Shown: positions 46,261-56,195, counted from the first letter of the stretch. The stretch is DNA of 64,000 bases from Hyphomicrobiales bacterium (GCA_947454055.1 CANGIS010000003.1:108407-172406), one strand, 5' to 3'. Translations and numbers: made by a program. Notes: generated by a model from the sequence alone, not told the origin.

Positions 46261-46386
46261 TGGCGCTACGGGTTTGACCGGTTCCGGGGTGGATGCCAAA
46301 GCACGGCCGGCCGTATCGCCCGTAGCGGACGCGGCTCTATCTCGTGGGGATGATCGGCTCCGACGGGGTCAGAGCCGGATCAGAGA

Positions 46387-46530
46387 TCAGGATTTCTTGG
46401 GAGCAGTCAGGGCCGATTGTCCGCCCGTACCTTGGGACTGTTTATAGGCAGAGCCTCCCGACTTGGATTGGTTTTTGTCTGCTTTTGGCTTTTTTGTTTC
46501 TTTATTGCTCTTCGCCTGACCTTTTGCCAT
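46387..46530 (-). CDS. Small lysine-rich protein
   Basis: A 47-residue, Lys/Ser/Gln-rich protein opening MAKGQAKSNKETKKPKADKN. Short proteins with this opening (MAKGQ-x-x-SNKE-x-KKPK) are common in rhizobia and their relatives. The function is unknown; the sequence looks disordered and may bind nucleic acid. AGGAG precedes the ATG at 46530, which is preferred over the longer frame to 46578. Confidence 0.7.
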   Translation of the reverse strand: MAKGQAKSNKETKKPKADKNQSKSGGSAYKQSQGTGGQSALTAPKKS

Positions 46531-46683
46531 CGACTTCTCCTGCTTTAATTGCGGCCATCGTGCATGGTCGGAGTCCATGATAGCATGAGACGCGCGAAGA
46601 AGGCGCCGTTAGTTTGCGGATGGCGTAGGGTAGGCTCCGCGAGTATCGCGAAGGCTCGTGTCATGCGGTGCAGGGAGGCTCTG

Positions 46684-46974
46684 ATGAAAGTGGTAGCGTT
46701 GACGCATGTGATAACGGCGGCGGACTTTGACCGCGAGATCCGACATCTGGTCTCCATTCTTGAAAGCGGCGGCTACAGTACCAAAGGCATGGACTTCACC
46801 GATATTGTCGCCCGCAGGCTCGGCGACGCCTTTACCCATTCGCTTACAGAAGCCGGCGCGCGGATCAAAAACCATAGCTGGGAGCTCAAGGCCGATCGCA
46901 GCCTGCGCATCAAGGTATACCTGCCTTATGAGGCCGATCTGGACCTGATCCGCGGATTGGTGTCACAGCCCTGA
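46684..46974 (+). CDS. Hypothetical protein, 96 residues
   Basis: Begins MKVVALTHVITAADFDREIR and ends DLDLIRGLVSQP. GGGAGG precedes the ATG at 46684, which was preferred over an upstream ATG lacking a ribosome-binding site. It is soluble and slightly acidic, with no membrane segment or known motif that I recognise. It is transcribed divergently from the small Lys-rich gene and converges on the DUF1003 gene. Confidence 0.6.
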   Translation: MKVVALTHVITAADFDREIRHLVSILESGGYSTKGMDFTDIVARRLGDAFTHSLTEAGARIKNHSWELKADRSLRIKVYLPYEADLDLIRGLVSQP

Positions 46975-46991
46975 TCCACGCAAGGCCGCCC

Positions 46992-47534
46992 TCAGGATGC
47001 GATGACCTTCTTGTGCACTTCGAGCGTCAGTGCCTCGAGACGTTCGGTTAGCCCTTTGATCGTCTGGGTTAATTGGGTGTTTTGCTCAAGCATGTCGACG
47101 AGCAGGGTGGTCTGTTGAGCCGCTAGCGCCTGTCGCTCATCGCTGGCGCGGGCAATGTCTTCGCGGTGCTGAGCGTCGGCTTCCGCATGCATTTTATCGC
47201 GATCGGCCTGCCGCGTCTGGGCCAGCAAAATCAGCGGCGCGGCATAGGCCGCCTGAAGGCTGAAGGCGAGGTTGAGCAGAATGAACGGATAGACATCGAA
47301 TTGCGTCCAACCCACCAGATTGACGATGATCCAGAGGGCGACGACACAGGTTTGGCCGATGAGAAAGACCGGCGTGCCAAAAAAGCGCGCGAAGGCTTCG
47401 GCCTTCAACGCAAACCAATCGTCCCCGAAGACGGATGCAAGGTGGACGTGCGGGAGATGAAATCTGAAATGGCCTTTTTCAAGCGGCATTTTAGCGGGGT
47501 TTGTTGGTCGGTCGTTGGTGTTGTCAGAGGACAT
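46992..47534 (-). CDS. DUF1003 membrane protein
   Basis: A 180-residue protein with two hydrophobic segments, FGTPVFLIGQTCVVALWIIV and YPFILLNLAFSLQAAYAAPL. These are separated by the FDVYPF-type turn that marks DUF1003, and are followed by a long Gln/Lys-rich coiled coil (about 110-175). The function is unknown. It could be shorter, starting at MPLEKGHF. Confidence 0.85.
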   Translation of the reverse strand: MSSDNTNDRPTNPAKMPLEKGHFRFHLPHVHLASVFGDDWFALKAEAFARFFGTPVFLIGQTCVVALWIIVNLVGWTQFDVYPFILLNLAFSLQAAYAAPLILLAQTRQADRDKMHAEADAQHREDIARASDERQALAAQQTTLLVDMLEQNTQLTQTIKGLTERLEALTLEVHKKVIAS

Positions 47535-47588
47535 GGCGATGGCTCTCCTTGCTCGGAATGAAAAGTCCGCAATTCTGATGATGGGTTT

Positions 47589-49049
47589 CTAGTCGAACCA
47601 AAGACCGGGTTTTGCGCCCAGTTTTTGATAGGCTTGAAGAACGGGCAGTCTGAACCGCGGATCTGTTAGCAGGTCTGTGCCGAACATACTCTGGAGGCCG
47701 AGCACGGCGTCAATCGCCGCTTCGGGCGTTGCGCCGGCGGAGGCCAAGCGCTGCCGGATGGTTCCGGCCATAGGATCGTTCAGCACGAAGGGCGCGCCCA
47801 TTGCATCACGCCCGCCCGTATAGCGGATGAAGCCTGCAATACCATAGGCCAGCCGACCGAGCGGCAACCCCAGACCGAGCCGGTCCCGCGCCGTGCCTAA
47901 AAACCGTTGCGGAATTTTTTGACTGCTGTCGGAGGCAATTTGCGCAAGCCGGTGTTTTAAAGACGTATTTCGGAAACGCTCGAGCAAAGCGGCGCAATAG
48001 GCTGCGCCATTGGCATGCGCGGGAAGGGTGAGCGTCGGAGTCACATCATCGGCCATGAAGGCCGCAATGAAGGGGCCGAGATTGGGATCGACGATCGCCT
48101 CGGCAACGGTGAGATGCCCCGCGAGGGAACCAAGATAGGCCAGCATCGAATGCGCGCCATTCAACCATCGCAATTTCATGGCTTCGTACGGAGCGACCTC
48201 GGTGATGAGCTCCACGCCAGAAGCCCCCCAATCGGGCCGCCCCTCGGGGAAATTGTCCTCGATCACCCATTGCGTAAACGGTTCGGTTACGACCGGCCAA
48301 GCGTCATCGAGGCCAAGCGCCAAGGCAACAGAGGCGCGATCCTCGTCGGTGGTTTGCGGAACGATTCGGTCGACCATGGAAGAGGGAAAGGCGACATGCT
48401 GCGCGATAAAGGAGCCAAGCACCGGATCGGTCAGACTTGCCAGCCGGATGACGACCGCGCGAAGCTTCTGGCCATTGGCGGGAAGATTGTCGCAGGATAA
48501 AACGGTGAAGGGTGGAAGCCCGTATTCGTGCCGCAACCGCAACGCGGCAACGATAAAACCGGGTGCCGAACGCGGGTGGGAAGGATGGGCAAGATCGTGA
48601 ACAATATCGGTATGGCTCTCGTCGAGTTGGCCGGTGCCAGGATCAAGGCAATAGCCTTTTTCGGTGACGGTCAGCGTGACCAGTTTAACATCCGTTTGGG
48701 CCATGGCCTCGACCAGAGCTGCGGGATCTTCCGGCCCGACCATGCACCGGATGACGGAGCCGATGATTCGGTAATCGGTATGATCGCTGCCGCGTAGGGC
48801 AACCGTATAAAGACCGTTTTGCGGCCCCAATCGATCGCGCGTTTCGGGTGAGCGCAGGCTTGCCCCCAAAATGCCCCAGCGCAGGTCACCGCGTTCGAGC
48901 ATATCATCGGCATAGACCGCTTGATGCGCGCGATGAAACGCGCCGATGCCCAGATGGACAATGCCGAGTTTGACCTTGGATCGGTCGTAAGACGGACAAC
49001 GAATCCGGGGCGGTAGAAGGCCAAGTGTCGCTGTCGAAAGCTGGCTCAA
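47589..49049 (-). CDS. Mannitol dehydrogenase family protein, probable fructuronate reductase
   Basis: NAD-dependent polyol/uronate dehydrogenase of 486 residues with VHLGIGAFHRAHQAVYADDM at the nucleotide-binding end, LSCDNLPANGQ, and the catalytic KLRWLNGAHSMLAYLGSLAG (Lys and His/Asn). It starts with TTG at 49049 in a TTGA overlap with the mannonate dehydratase gene, so D-fructuronate reductase (UxuB) is the likeliest job; mannitol or arabinitol dehydrogenase are alternatives. Confidence 0.85.
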   Translation of the reverse strand: MSQLSTATLGLLPPRIRCPSYDRSKVKLGIVHLGIGAFHRAHQAVYADDMLERGDLRWGILGASLRSPETRDRLGPQNGLYTVALRGSDHTDYRIIGSVIRCMVGPEDPAALVEAMAQTDVKLVTLTVTEKGYCLDPGTGQLDESHTDIVHDLAHPSHPRSAPGFIVAALRLRHEYGLPPFTVLSCDNLPANGQKLRAVVIRLASLTDPVLGSFIAQHVAFPSSMVDRIVPQTTDEDRASVALALGLDDAWPVVTEPFTQWVIEDNFPEGRPDWGASGVELITEVAPYEAMKLRWLNGAHSMLAYLGSLAGHLTVAEAIVDPNLGPFIAAFMADDVTPTLTLPAHANGAAYCAALLERFRNTSLKHRLAQIASDSSQKIPQRFLGTARDRLGLGLPLGRLAYGIAGFIRYTGGRDAMGAPFVLNDPMAGTIRQRLASAGATPEAAIDAVLGLQSMFGTDLLTDPRFRLPVLQAYQKLGAKPGLWFD

Positions 49050-50233
49050 GACAGGCGCTCGACGGCCCGAATAACGCCCCGCAGTTCACCCAGTCCTTTG
49101 AGCCGGCCAATCGCCGTGTAGCCTGGTGTCACTTTTTTGGTCAGATCATCCAGCATCCGGTGGCCATGATCGGGACGGAAGGGGAGTTTGGATCCCTCCG
49201 GCCGTTGACGATCTTCCGCTACCAGCGCCGATATGACGCCCACCATGTCGACATCGCCATCCAGATGATCGGCCTCGATGAAGGAGAGCGGGTTGTCGGC
49301 GTCGCGCTTGGTCGATCTTAGATGCACAAAATGAATGCGGGGCGCAAAATGCTTGGCCATAGCGACCAGATCATTATCGGGCCTGACGCCTAAAGATCCT
49401 GTGCAAAAACACATACCGTTGGCCGGGCTCGGCACCGCGTCGAACAAGGCCTGAAAATCAGCTGTGTTGGAGGCAATGCGCGGCAGCCCGAACAGCGACC
49501 GCGGCGGATCATCGGGATGCAGCGTCAGCTTGACGCCAAGCTTTTCGGCAACCGGCGTTACCGCCTCCAGAAATTCGATAAAATGCCGACGCAGCACGGC
49601 AGCGTCGATATCACGGTAGGCGATGAGTTTTTCACGAAAGCCTTCAATCGTAAGCGGGTCTGTGGTCGAACCGGGCAGGGCACTCGCGATGACGGTGACA
49701 AGGTAATCAATGTCATCCTGTGTCATGGCCGCAAAGACCTGTTTGGCGCGCGCTCTGGTTGCGGCGTCGTAGTCGGCTTCGGCATCGGGACGCTTCAGGA
49801 TATGAAGCTCGAAGGCGGCGAAGCGGTCGATATCGAAGCGCAGGCAGGTGGCGCCTGTCGGCAACGGCGCGTCGAGGTCGGTGCGGGTCCAGTCGACGAC
49901 CGGCATGAAATTATAGCAGATGGTTTTGATGTCGGCCTTGGCAACCGCTTCCATGCTGGCGATCCAGCCTTCGATGGATGTTTTTGCCTGCTTGCCCAAA
50001 CGCTTGACATCATCGGGGACCGGAATGCTTTCGACAACCGACCAAGTCAGCGCGGTGCGACCGGCGGGCGTTGTGTCGATCAGATTTTTGCGTTCGGCAA
50101 CGGCTGCTTCCGTCCATACCTCGCCGGGCCTCAACTGATGCAAGGCGTTGACGATATCCGTCGCGCCAGCCTGGCGAACATCATCCAAACTCACGGGGTC
50201 GTGCGGACCAAACCAACGCCAAGCCTGTCTCAT
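49046..50233 (-). CDS. uxuA: Mannonate dehydratase
   Basis: Converts D-mannonate to 2-keto-3-deoxygluconate in glucuronate breakdown. The 395-residue TIM-barrel protein has AWRWFGPHDPVSLDDVRQAG, VTLHPDDPPRSLFGLPRI-like LTLHPDDPPRSLFGLPRI, and DHGHRMLDD near the end; these include the metal ligands (His/Asp/Cys). The start is taken as the ATG at 50233, with GGAGATTGATGGA ahead. The operon reads uxuA then the dehydrogenase. No uxaC is nearby, so glucuronate isomerase would have to be elsewhere. Confidence 0.93.
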   Translation of the reverse strand: MRQAWRWFGPHDPVSLDDVRQAGATDIVNALHQLRPGEVWTEAAVAERKNLIDTTPAGRTALTWSVVESIPVPDDVKRLGKQAKTSIEGWIASMEAVAKADIKTICYNFMPVVDWTRTDLDAPLPTGATCLRFDIDRFAAFELHILKRPDAEADYDAATRARAKQVFAAMTQDDIDYLVTVIASALPGSTTDPLTIEGFREKLIAYRDIDAAVLRRHFIEFLEAVTPVAEKLGVKLTLHPDDPPRSLFGLPRIASNTADFQALFDAVPSPANGMCFCTGSLGVRPDNDLVAMAKHFAPRIHFVHLRSTKRDADNPLSFIEADHLDGDVDMVGVISALVAEDRQRPEGSKLPFRPDHGHRMLDDLTKKVTPGYTAIGRLKGLGELRGVIRAVERLS

Positions 50234-50373
50234 TCCATCAATCTCCCTACCCGCACGCTTCAGTTCCGCGTGGTCCGATTTTATTGGCATGGACGAAACG
50301 TCGAACCGTCCCGCTCCGATTGTCGTTCGTCATTCTATATCCCATTGCACGATCGCGCACCAATATCAGCCGT

Positions 50374-50464
50374 TTTGACGCCGGAGGCGCGGGGGATGAT
50401 CGCGTTGAATGATGTATCGCTCGGTTTAGGACATGGCGAACTGCGCGTGCTCGATCGGACGTAA
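50374..50464 (+). pseudogene. Possible remnant of a sugar ABC transporter ATPase
   Basis: The frame around 50396 reads MIALNDVSLGLGHGELRVL, which resembles the start of a CUT2-type ATPase (ALxDVSLxLxxGELHAL) and stops after 30 codons where the Walker A would follow. It is a small fragment between uxuA and frmA and might be chance. A sugar transporter next to uxuA would make functional sense. Confidence 0.35.
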
Positions 50465-50534
50465 CGGCTTGCCAGGATCAGAAAAATGAAAGAGGTTCCC
50501 GTCTTCTTACTTGCCGATCAATAGGAACCACTTC

Positions 50535-51647
50535 ATGAAAACGCGCGCTGCTGTAGCTTGGGCTGCCAATAAGCCCCTCACCATCGAGACCATCGATATC
50601 GGTGGCCCGAAAGCGGGCGAAGTGCTCGTCGAGATCATGGCAACCGGCGTGTGCCATACCGACGCGTACACGCTGTCGGGGCTTGATTCCGAGGGCAAGT
50701 TTCCGGCGATTCTAGGCCATGAAGGCGCGGGCATTGTCCGCGAAATTGGCGCAGGCGTTACCTCGGTCAAGCCCGGCGATCATGTGATCCCGCTTTACAC
50801 GCCGGAATGCCGGCAGTGCAAAACCTGCCTGTCGCAGCGCTCCAATCTCTGCACCTCGATCCGCGCCACGCAAGGCCAAGGGTTGATGCCCGACCGCACG
50901 TCGCGCTTTTCGTGCGAGGGCAGCGAAGTGTTCCACTATATGGGCTGCTCGACCTTTTCGAACTTCACGGTCTTGCCGGAAATCGCGCTGGCCAAAGTGC
51001 GGGAAGACGCGCCTTTCGACAAGATTTGCTATATCGGCTGCGGGGTTACGACCGGCATCGGCGCTGTGGTGTACACGGCCAAAGTTTGGCCCGGGGCCAA
51101 TGTGGTGGTGTTCGGCCTGGGCGGCATTGGCCTGAACGTTATTCAAGGCGCGCGCATGGTGGGGGCAGATAAAATCATCGGCGTTGATCTCAACCCCGCC
51201 AAAGTCGAGATGGCCAAGAAATTTGGCATGACGCATTTCATCAATCCGGATGTGGTGGGTCGCGACAAGGTCGTGGAAGCCATTGTCGACATTACGGGGG
51301 GTGGTGCTGATTTTTCATTCGAATGCATCGGCAATGTGCACACGATGCGGCAGGCTTTGGAATGCTGCCACCGCGGGTGGGGCGAGAGCATCATCATTGG
51401 CGTGGCACCTTCGGGCACGGAAATATCGACCCGTCCATTCCAGCTGGTCACGGGGCGCGTCTGGAAGGGCTCGGCCTTTGGCGGCGCGCGTGGCCGGACC
51501 GACGTGCCCAAGATTGTCGATTGGTATATGGACGGCAAAATTGATATTGATAGTCTGATTACGCACACGATGCCGCTTGACGACATCAACACCGCCTTCG
51601 ATCTCATGCATGAAGGCAAATCCATTCGCTCTGTTGTGGTGTATTGA
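50535..51647 (+). CDS. frmA: S-(hydroxymethyl)glutathione dehydrogenase / class III alcohol dehydrogenase
   Basis: Oxidises the formaldehyde-glutathione adduct with NAD. At 370 residues, the catalytic zinc ligands are Cys ([12 protein letters not shown]) and His-Glu (LGHEGAGIV). The structural zinc has four Cys ([15 protein letters not shown]), and [19 protein letters not shown] binds NAD. The start is the ATG at 50535 behind AGGAACC. It is followed after three bases by a sulfatase-fold gene instead of the usual S-formylglutathione hydrolase. Confidence 0.95.
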   Translation: MKTRAAVAWAANKPLTIETIDIGGPKAGEVLVEIMATGVCHTDAYTLSGLDSEGKFPAILGHEGAGIVREIGAGVTSVKPGDHVIPLYTPECRQCKTCLSQRSNLCTSIRATQGQGLMPDRTSRFSCEGSEVFHYMGCSTFSNFTVLPEIALAKVREDAPFDKICYIGCGVTTGIGAVVYTAKVWPGANVVVFGLGGIGLNVIQGARMVGADKIIGVDLNPAKVEMAKKFGMTHFINPDVVGRDKVVEAIVDITGGGADFSFECIGNVHTMRQALECCHRGWGESIIIGVAPSGTEISTRPFQLVTGRVWKGSAFGGARGRTDVPKIVDWYMDGKIDIDSLITHTMPLDDINTAFDLMHEGKSIRSVVVY

Positions 51648-51650
51648 CCA

Positions 51651-53222
51651 ATGGCTCACCGTAAAGTTCTGTTCATTACCGCCGACCAATGGCGTGGCGA
51701 TGCGCTGGGCTGCCTCGGGCACCCTGCTGCCCTGACGCCCAATCTCGATCAATTGGCGGCAGATGGCGTGTTGTTTCGCGATCATTATACCGCGTCCGCA
51801 CCGTGCGGCCCTGCGCGCACCACGCTGCTCACGGGGCTTTATCCGTTTATCCATCGCTCTGTGCGCAATGGCACGCCGCTTGACCGGCGCCATACCAATC
51901 TTGCGCTGGAGGCAAGGCGGGCGGGGCGTGATCCGGTGCTGTTCGGCTATACCGACAGCTCGGCCGACCCGCGCGAAATGGCGCCCGATGATCCGAGGTT
52001 GAGAAGCTTTGAAGGCGTGCTGCCCGGCTTCCGGCTGGAGGCGACGCTGAACGAGGGCGCGCTGTCGGGCTGGATGACGGAGCTGGCGCGCAAGGGCTAC
52101 GAGATGCCCGAGACCCTGTTCGATATCTATTCGCCGTCCGACCCCAAGGCTGACCCAAAACGCTTCTGGCGCGGACCCGCAAAATACAAAGCCGAGGACA
52201 GCGACACGGCCTATATCGCCGACAAGGTGATCGATTATCTGCGGCTGCGGCGTAAGGAAGACTGGCTGATCCATGCCGTTTTCCTCAGGCCCCATCCGCC
52301 ACTGATTGCGCCTGCGCCCTATGACAGCCTGATCGATGTTGCGGTACCGCCGAAGCCCGTGCGGATGCCGAGCCGCGAGCAGGAAGCCGCCCGCCATCCC
52401 TATCTCAATGTCTGGCTGAAAGAGATGTCGAACCCGGGCTATTTTGATGCGCCGTTCGATATCCATGCTTTGCCCGAAAGCGATCGCGAGGAGATGCGCG
52501 CGGTGTATTTCGGGCTTGTGGCCGAAGTCGATGCGCAAATCGGCAAGATCATCGCCCATCTGAAATCGACCGGCGAATATGATGAGACGCTGATCATCTT
52601 CACCTCCGACCATGGCGAAATGTTGGGCGAACATTGGTGCTGGGGCAAAGGCGGGTTCTTTGACGGCTCCAACCATATTCCGCTGATCATCCGCGACCCT
52701 GACGCGCCTAAAGCAGCGCGCGGACGGCAGGTTTCGGCGTTCACCGAGTCGGTGGATCTGATGCCGACGATTCTGGAATGGATGGGTTCGGCCATTCCGG
52801 CGGAAAACAACGGCCACTCGCTCGCAGAGTGGATTTCCGGGGCCACGCCGGAGCGCTGGCGCAAGGCGGCGTTCTGGGAGTTCGATTTCCGCAATCCCGT
52901 CACCGAGCGCTACGAGAAGGCGTTGGGTCTATCGCCCGACGAATGTACGCTGAACGTGATCCGCGATCGCGATTTCAAATATGTGCATTTCACGGCGCTG
53001 CCGCCTTTGCTGTTCGACCTGCGCAAAGACCCGGGCGAGCTTGTTAATCTCGCCGATGATCCGGCCTATGCGTCCACGGTTGCAACCTATGCGCAGCGTC
53101 TGCTGTCGCATCGATTGTTACATGCTGAACGCACGCTCACCAATGCGATGTTGTCGCCCAAGGGCGTCATCTACAAGAGCGATCCGCGCGGACAGCCGGA
53201 CGCTTTATACGGAAAGGTATAA
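51651..53222 (+). CDS. Sulfatase/phosphonate monoester hydrolase family protein
   Basis: A 523-residue alkaline-phosphatase-fold hydrolase. The formylglycine site is ASAPCGPARTTLLTGLYPF (C-x-P-x-R), with the metal ligands DQWRGD near the start and FTSDHGEMLGEHWCWGKGGF. The segments RSVRNGTPLDRRHTNLALEA and PVLFGYTDSSADPRE are shared with the rhizobial phosphonate monoester hydrolase/arylsulfatase PMH subgroup. It lies three bases after frmA, which suggests co-expression. It hydrolyses a monoester, whose identity is open. No formylglycine-generating enzyme is nearby. Confidence 0.85.
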   Translation: MAHRKVLFITADQWRGDALGCLGHPAALTPNLDQLAADGVLFRDHYTASAPCGPARTTLLTGLYPFIHRSVRNGTPLDRRHTNLALEARRAGRDPVLFGYTDSSADPREMAPDDPRLRSFEGVLPGFRLEATLNEGALSGWMTELARKGYEMPETLFDIYSPSDPKADPKRFWRGPAKYKAEDSDTAYIADKVIDYLRLRRKEDWLIHAVFLRPHPPLIAPAPYDSLIDVAVPPKPVRMPSREQEAARHPYLNVWLKEMSNPGYFDAPFDIHALPESDREEMRAVYFGLVAEVDAQIGKIIAHLKSTGEYDETLIIFTSDHGEMLGEHWCWGKGGFFDGSNHIPLIIRDPDAPKAARGRQVSAFTESVDLMPTILEWMGSAIPAENNGHSLAEWISGATPERWRKAAFWEFDFRNPVTERYEKALGLSPDECTLNVIRDRDFKYVHFTALPPLLFDLRKDPGELVNLADDPAYASTVATYAQRLLSHRLLHAERTLTNAMLSPKGVIYKSDPRGQPDALYGKV

Positions 53223-53241
53223 GTGTCGTCTGATTAGGTAT

Positions 53242-53268
53242 GGGACTGAGGATTACTTCCCCAGTCCC
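53242..53268. terminator. Hairpin between the convergent sulfatase and gabD genes
   Basis: GGGACTG pairs with CAGTCCC around 13 bases that include the gabD stop codon. No T run follows on either strand, so termination would be weak. It may simply stabilise both 3' ends. Confidence 0.3.
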
Positions 53269-54734
53269 CCCATCATCATATATTTGATTTCGACATATTC
53301 ATCGATGCCGTGGATCGAGCCTTCGCGGCCGACGCCCGATTCCTTGACGCCGCCGAACGGCGCTTCCGCCGTCGAGATGATGCCTTCATTGATGCCGACC
53401 ATGCCATATTCGAGCGCTTCACCGACGCGCCAGACACGGCCGATGTCGCGGGTGTAGAAATAGCAGGCGAGGCCGAATTCGGTATCATTGGCCATGGCGA
53501 TGGCTTCCTCTTCCGTCTTGAAGCGGAAGATGGGGGCCACAGGGCCGAAGGTCTCCTCGCGCGCCACCAGCATCTCGGTGGTGACATCGCGGATGATGGT
53601 CGGCTCGAAAAAGCTGCCGCCGAGCGCGTGGCGTTTGCCGCCTGTTGTCACCTTGCCGCCCTTGGCAACCGCGTCGGCCACATGTTCTTCGACCTTTTTG
53701 ATCGCTTTGGCGTTGATCAGCGGGCCGGTGGTGACGCCTTCGCCAAACCCTTCACCGACTTTGAGCTTGTTGACGGCGTCGGTCAGCTTGGTGACGAAGG
53801 CATCATAAACGCCTTCTTGCACCAGCATGCGGTTGGCGCAGACGCAGGTTTGGCCTGCATTACGATATTTCGACAGCATCGCGCCTTGAACGGCGGCATC
53901 GAGATCGGCATCATCGAAAACAATAAAGGGGGCATTGCCGCCCAGCTCAAGGCCGATCTTCTTAACCGTTGAAGCGCATTGCGCCATTAAAAGCTTGCCG
54001 ACGGCGGTCGAGCCCGTAAACGAGATCGCGCGCACGATGGGGTTGGAGGTCATCTCGCCGCCGATTTCCTTGGCGGCCCCCGTAATCACCGAGAACACGC
54101 CTTTTGGAATACCGGCTTGTTCGGCGAGTTCCGCTAAAGCGAAGGCCGAAAACGGCGTTTCCTCCGACGGCTTGACGACAAAGGAGCAACCGGCGGCCAA
54201 GGCTGCGGCGGCTTTGCGGGTGATCATCGCATTCGGGAAATTCCACGGCGTGATGGCTGCTACGACACCCACCGGCTGGCGGATGACGACAATACGGCCA
54301 TTCGGCCAAGGGGAAGGGATCGTCTCGCCATAGATGCGGCGGGCTTCTTCCGCAAAAAATTCGACGAAGCTGGCCCCATAGGTGATTTCGCCTTTGGCTT
54401 CCGCAAACGGCTTGCCCTGCTCGGCCGTCATGATGCGGGCCAGATCATCCTGATGGTGCATCATCAGTTCGAACCACCGGCGCATGATCTGGCCGCGCTG
54501 TTTGGCAGGAATTTTCGCCCATTCCTTTTGAGCGATTTCAGCGCTCTTGATCGCCTCGGCGGTTTCCTTCTGGCCCAACGACGGAATGGAACCGATCACC
54601 ACGCCCGTGGCGGGATTGGTTACCTCGATGCGCTTGTCCGACCCTACCCAGTGACCATTGATATAACATTCCTGACGGAACAGGTTCTTGTCGGTCAGAA
54701 GATTGGACAGCAGAGTTGGGGACGCGGTTGGCAT
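53253..54734 (-). CDS. gabD: Aldehyde dehydrogenase, succinate-semialdehyde dehydrogenase type
   Basis: NAD(P)-dependent oxidation of succinic semialdehyde or a similar aldehyde. The 493-residue protein has [32 protein letters not shown], the general-base Glu in [18 protein letters not shown], the nucleophile Cys in [15 protein letters not shown] and the GabD-type ending [16 protein letters not shown]. The start is the ATG at 54734 after a GGAG. The sequence upstream is open but not conserved. Substrate is inferred from subfamily features. Confidence 0.9.
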   Translation of the reverse strand: MPTASPTLLSNLLTDKNLFRQECYINGHWVGSDKRIEVTNPATGVVIGSIPSLGQKETAEAIKSAEIAQKEWAKIPAKQRGQIMRRWFELMMHHQDDLARIMTAEQGKPFAEAKGEITYGASFVEFFAEEARRIYGETIPSPWPNGRIVVIRQPVGVVAAITPWNFPNAMITRKAAAALAAGCSFVVKPSEETPFSAFALAELAEQAGIPKGVFSVITGAAKEIGGEMTSNPIVRAISFTGSTAVGKLLMAQCASTVKKIGLELGGNAPFIVFDDADLDAAVQGAMLSKYRNAGQTCVCANRMLVQEGVYDAFVTKLTDAVNKLKVGEGFGEGVTTGPLINAKAIKKVEEHVADAVAKGGKVTTGGKRHALGGSFFEPTIIRDVTTEMLVAREETFGPVAPIFRFKTEEEAIAMANDTEFGLACYFYTRDIGRVWRVGEALEYGMVGINEGIISTAEAPFGGVKESGVGREGSIHGIDEYVEIKYMMMGGLGK

Positions 54735-54837
54735 GATGGGCTCCAGAGACGGTTCGATGGCGTGACAGGAAAGCGTGGTTGGCCGCGTTCTTACACGCTT
54801 GGCCAGACCTGCGTAAAGGGAGTGCCTGTCCTGACGA

Positions 54838-55507
54838 TCATGCGAGCGAGAGTGCTTTGGCTTCCGCCAGCACGGCCGACATGGCGGTGAAGGTCCGATC
54901 GCGTGCAATCCCGGGTTGGACCGCATAGCCCTGGCTGAAATGACCGCCACCGGTGAAATGCCAAGCCGTCATGCCGGCCGCTTTGGCGGCGATCAGGCCA
55001 TAGGCGCTGTCTTCAATCACGATGCAGCGTTCGGCTCTCGTGTTGAGCGCGCTTGCCGCGTGCAGGAACAGATCAGGTGCGGGTTTGCCGTTTTTGACCA
55101 TGGAAGCGGTAAACACCCGATTGGTGAAAAAATGATCGAGCCCTGTCATGGCCAAGGAGCTGGCGGCGCGGATCGGATCGCTGCTGGTGGCCACGCAAAC
55201 GGATGTGTTCAGCGCTTGCAGCAGGGTTGCGATGTCTTTGATCGGCTGAAGCTCGGCCGTGAAGCGCTCAAGAAGCGCGTGACGGACGGCTTCCTTGAAA
55301 TCGGGTGGCGGGGTTTTGCCGGTTTCTTCCCGAATCGTGGCCAAGCCCTGCTCGAAGCTCCGACCGATCATGCGTTCGAAAAACACGCTTCGCTCAAGAT
55401 GGATGTCATTTTTTTTGCAATTCCTCGATAAATACCGAGGCCGATAAAACCTCGCTATCGACGAGCACGCCGTCGCAATCAAAAATAACCAGATCGCATT
55501 CTGTCAT
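54838..55507 (-). pseudogene. HAD-IA phosphatase gene with a frameshift in an A8 run
   Basis: From the ATG at 55507 the frame encodes MTECDLVIFDCDGVLVDSE, the HAD nucleophile motif, and about 33 residues, then hits TGA just after eight A's (55409-55416 on the plus strand). The rest is intact in the other frame: NDIHLERSVFFERMIG, CVATSSDPIRAASSLAM, the KPAPDLFLHAA motif and CIVIEDSAYGLIAAKAAGM. With seven A's the gene would be a normal protein of about 222 residues. It is a real mutation, slippage-controlled expression, or a sequencing error. The family is beta-phosphoglucomutase-like. Confidence 0.8.
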
Positions 55508-55751
55508 AGGTGAGAACTCTTCGGTCAGGCGCTATGCAGCGAGGAGCGCGGATTGTGTGTGATAAGCGGGTGATTTGGAAAGATTTCTGTTTTTACGCCC
55601 CGCATTTCGCGTTAGGGCTGTTCGAGAATATTCGCGTCCGATGGTGAGGTCTTTTGCCAGACTGTGGTGAAGAGTAAAGAGCGCGAACTTCGGAGGATCG
55701 AACCGATCCTCTCATCATACGTTACCTGCACGCTTGAAGGAGCTTAGTCGG

Positions 55752-56174
55752 ATGAAAAAATTATTCGGTATCATTGCCCTAGCCGCTGTTATCTCAGCAC
55801 CAGCCTTTGCCAAAGAAGCAAAGAAGCCTGCTGATTTTGTCATTACGGTTGCCAATACGGGAACGTCGGCGCTGACCTCGCTCACGCTGACCGAAGTTGT
55901 TCCAGCCCCCGCCGTTGCCGCCCCTGCCCAGAGCAGCGATTGGTGGATGGCGCCCGTGAATGTCGTAACATCATGGACCGCGCCAGCGCCCGCCGCACCG
56001 ACCACGCGGACGGTTGAACTTTTGAAAAAGCCCGTTGCAGCCCAAAAATCAGCGCCCGTTTCGCTTGGCAAGGCTTGCAAGGTTACGCTTTCAGCAACCT
56101 TTGAAGATGGTTCGACGATTGATCCGAATGAAATCGATCTTTGCAAGGACAAGAAGCTTAAAATCGGCGGCTAA
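55752..56174 (+). CDS. Small exported protein, Pro/Ala-rich with a C-terminal Cys pair
   Basis: A 140-residue protein with a signal peptide (MKKLFGIIALAAVISAPAFA, cleavage before KEA), a Val/Thr/Pro-rich middle (about 25-90) and a C-terminal part with two cysteines (GKACKVTLSA and EIDLCKDKK) that could form a disulphide. I do not recognise the family. AAGGAG precedes the ATG. A short hairpin, GAGGATCG with CGATCCTC, stands about 37 nt upstream of the ATG, and a strong terminator follows, so the gene is independent. Confidence 0.65.
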   Translation: MKKLFGIIALAAVISAPAFAKEAKKPADFVITVANTGTSALTSLTLTEVVPAPAVAAPAQSSDWWMAPVNVVTSWTAPAPAAPTTRTVELLKKPVAAQKSAPVSLGKACKVTLSATFEDGSTIDPNEIDLCKDKKLKIGG

Positions 56175-56195
56175 TCAGCTACGATTGGATGGAAT

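Noticed and set aside
51315..52817. A 500-codon open frame antisense to frmA and the sulfatase
   Set aside because: Spans two real genes with intact catalytic motifs and has no recognisable domain.
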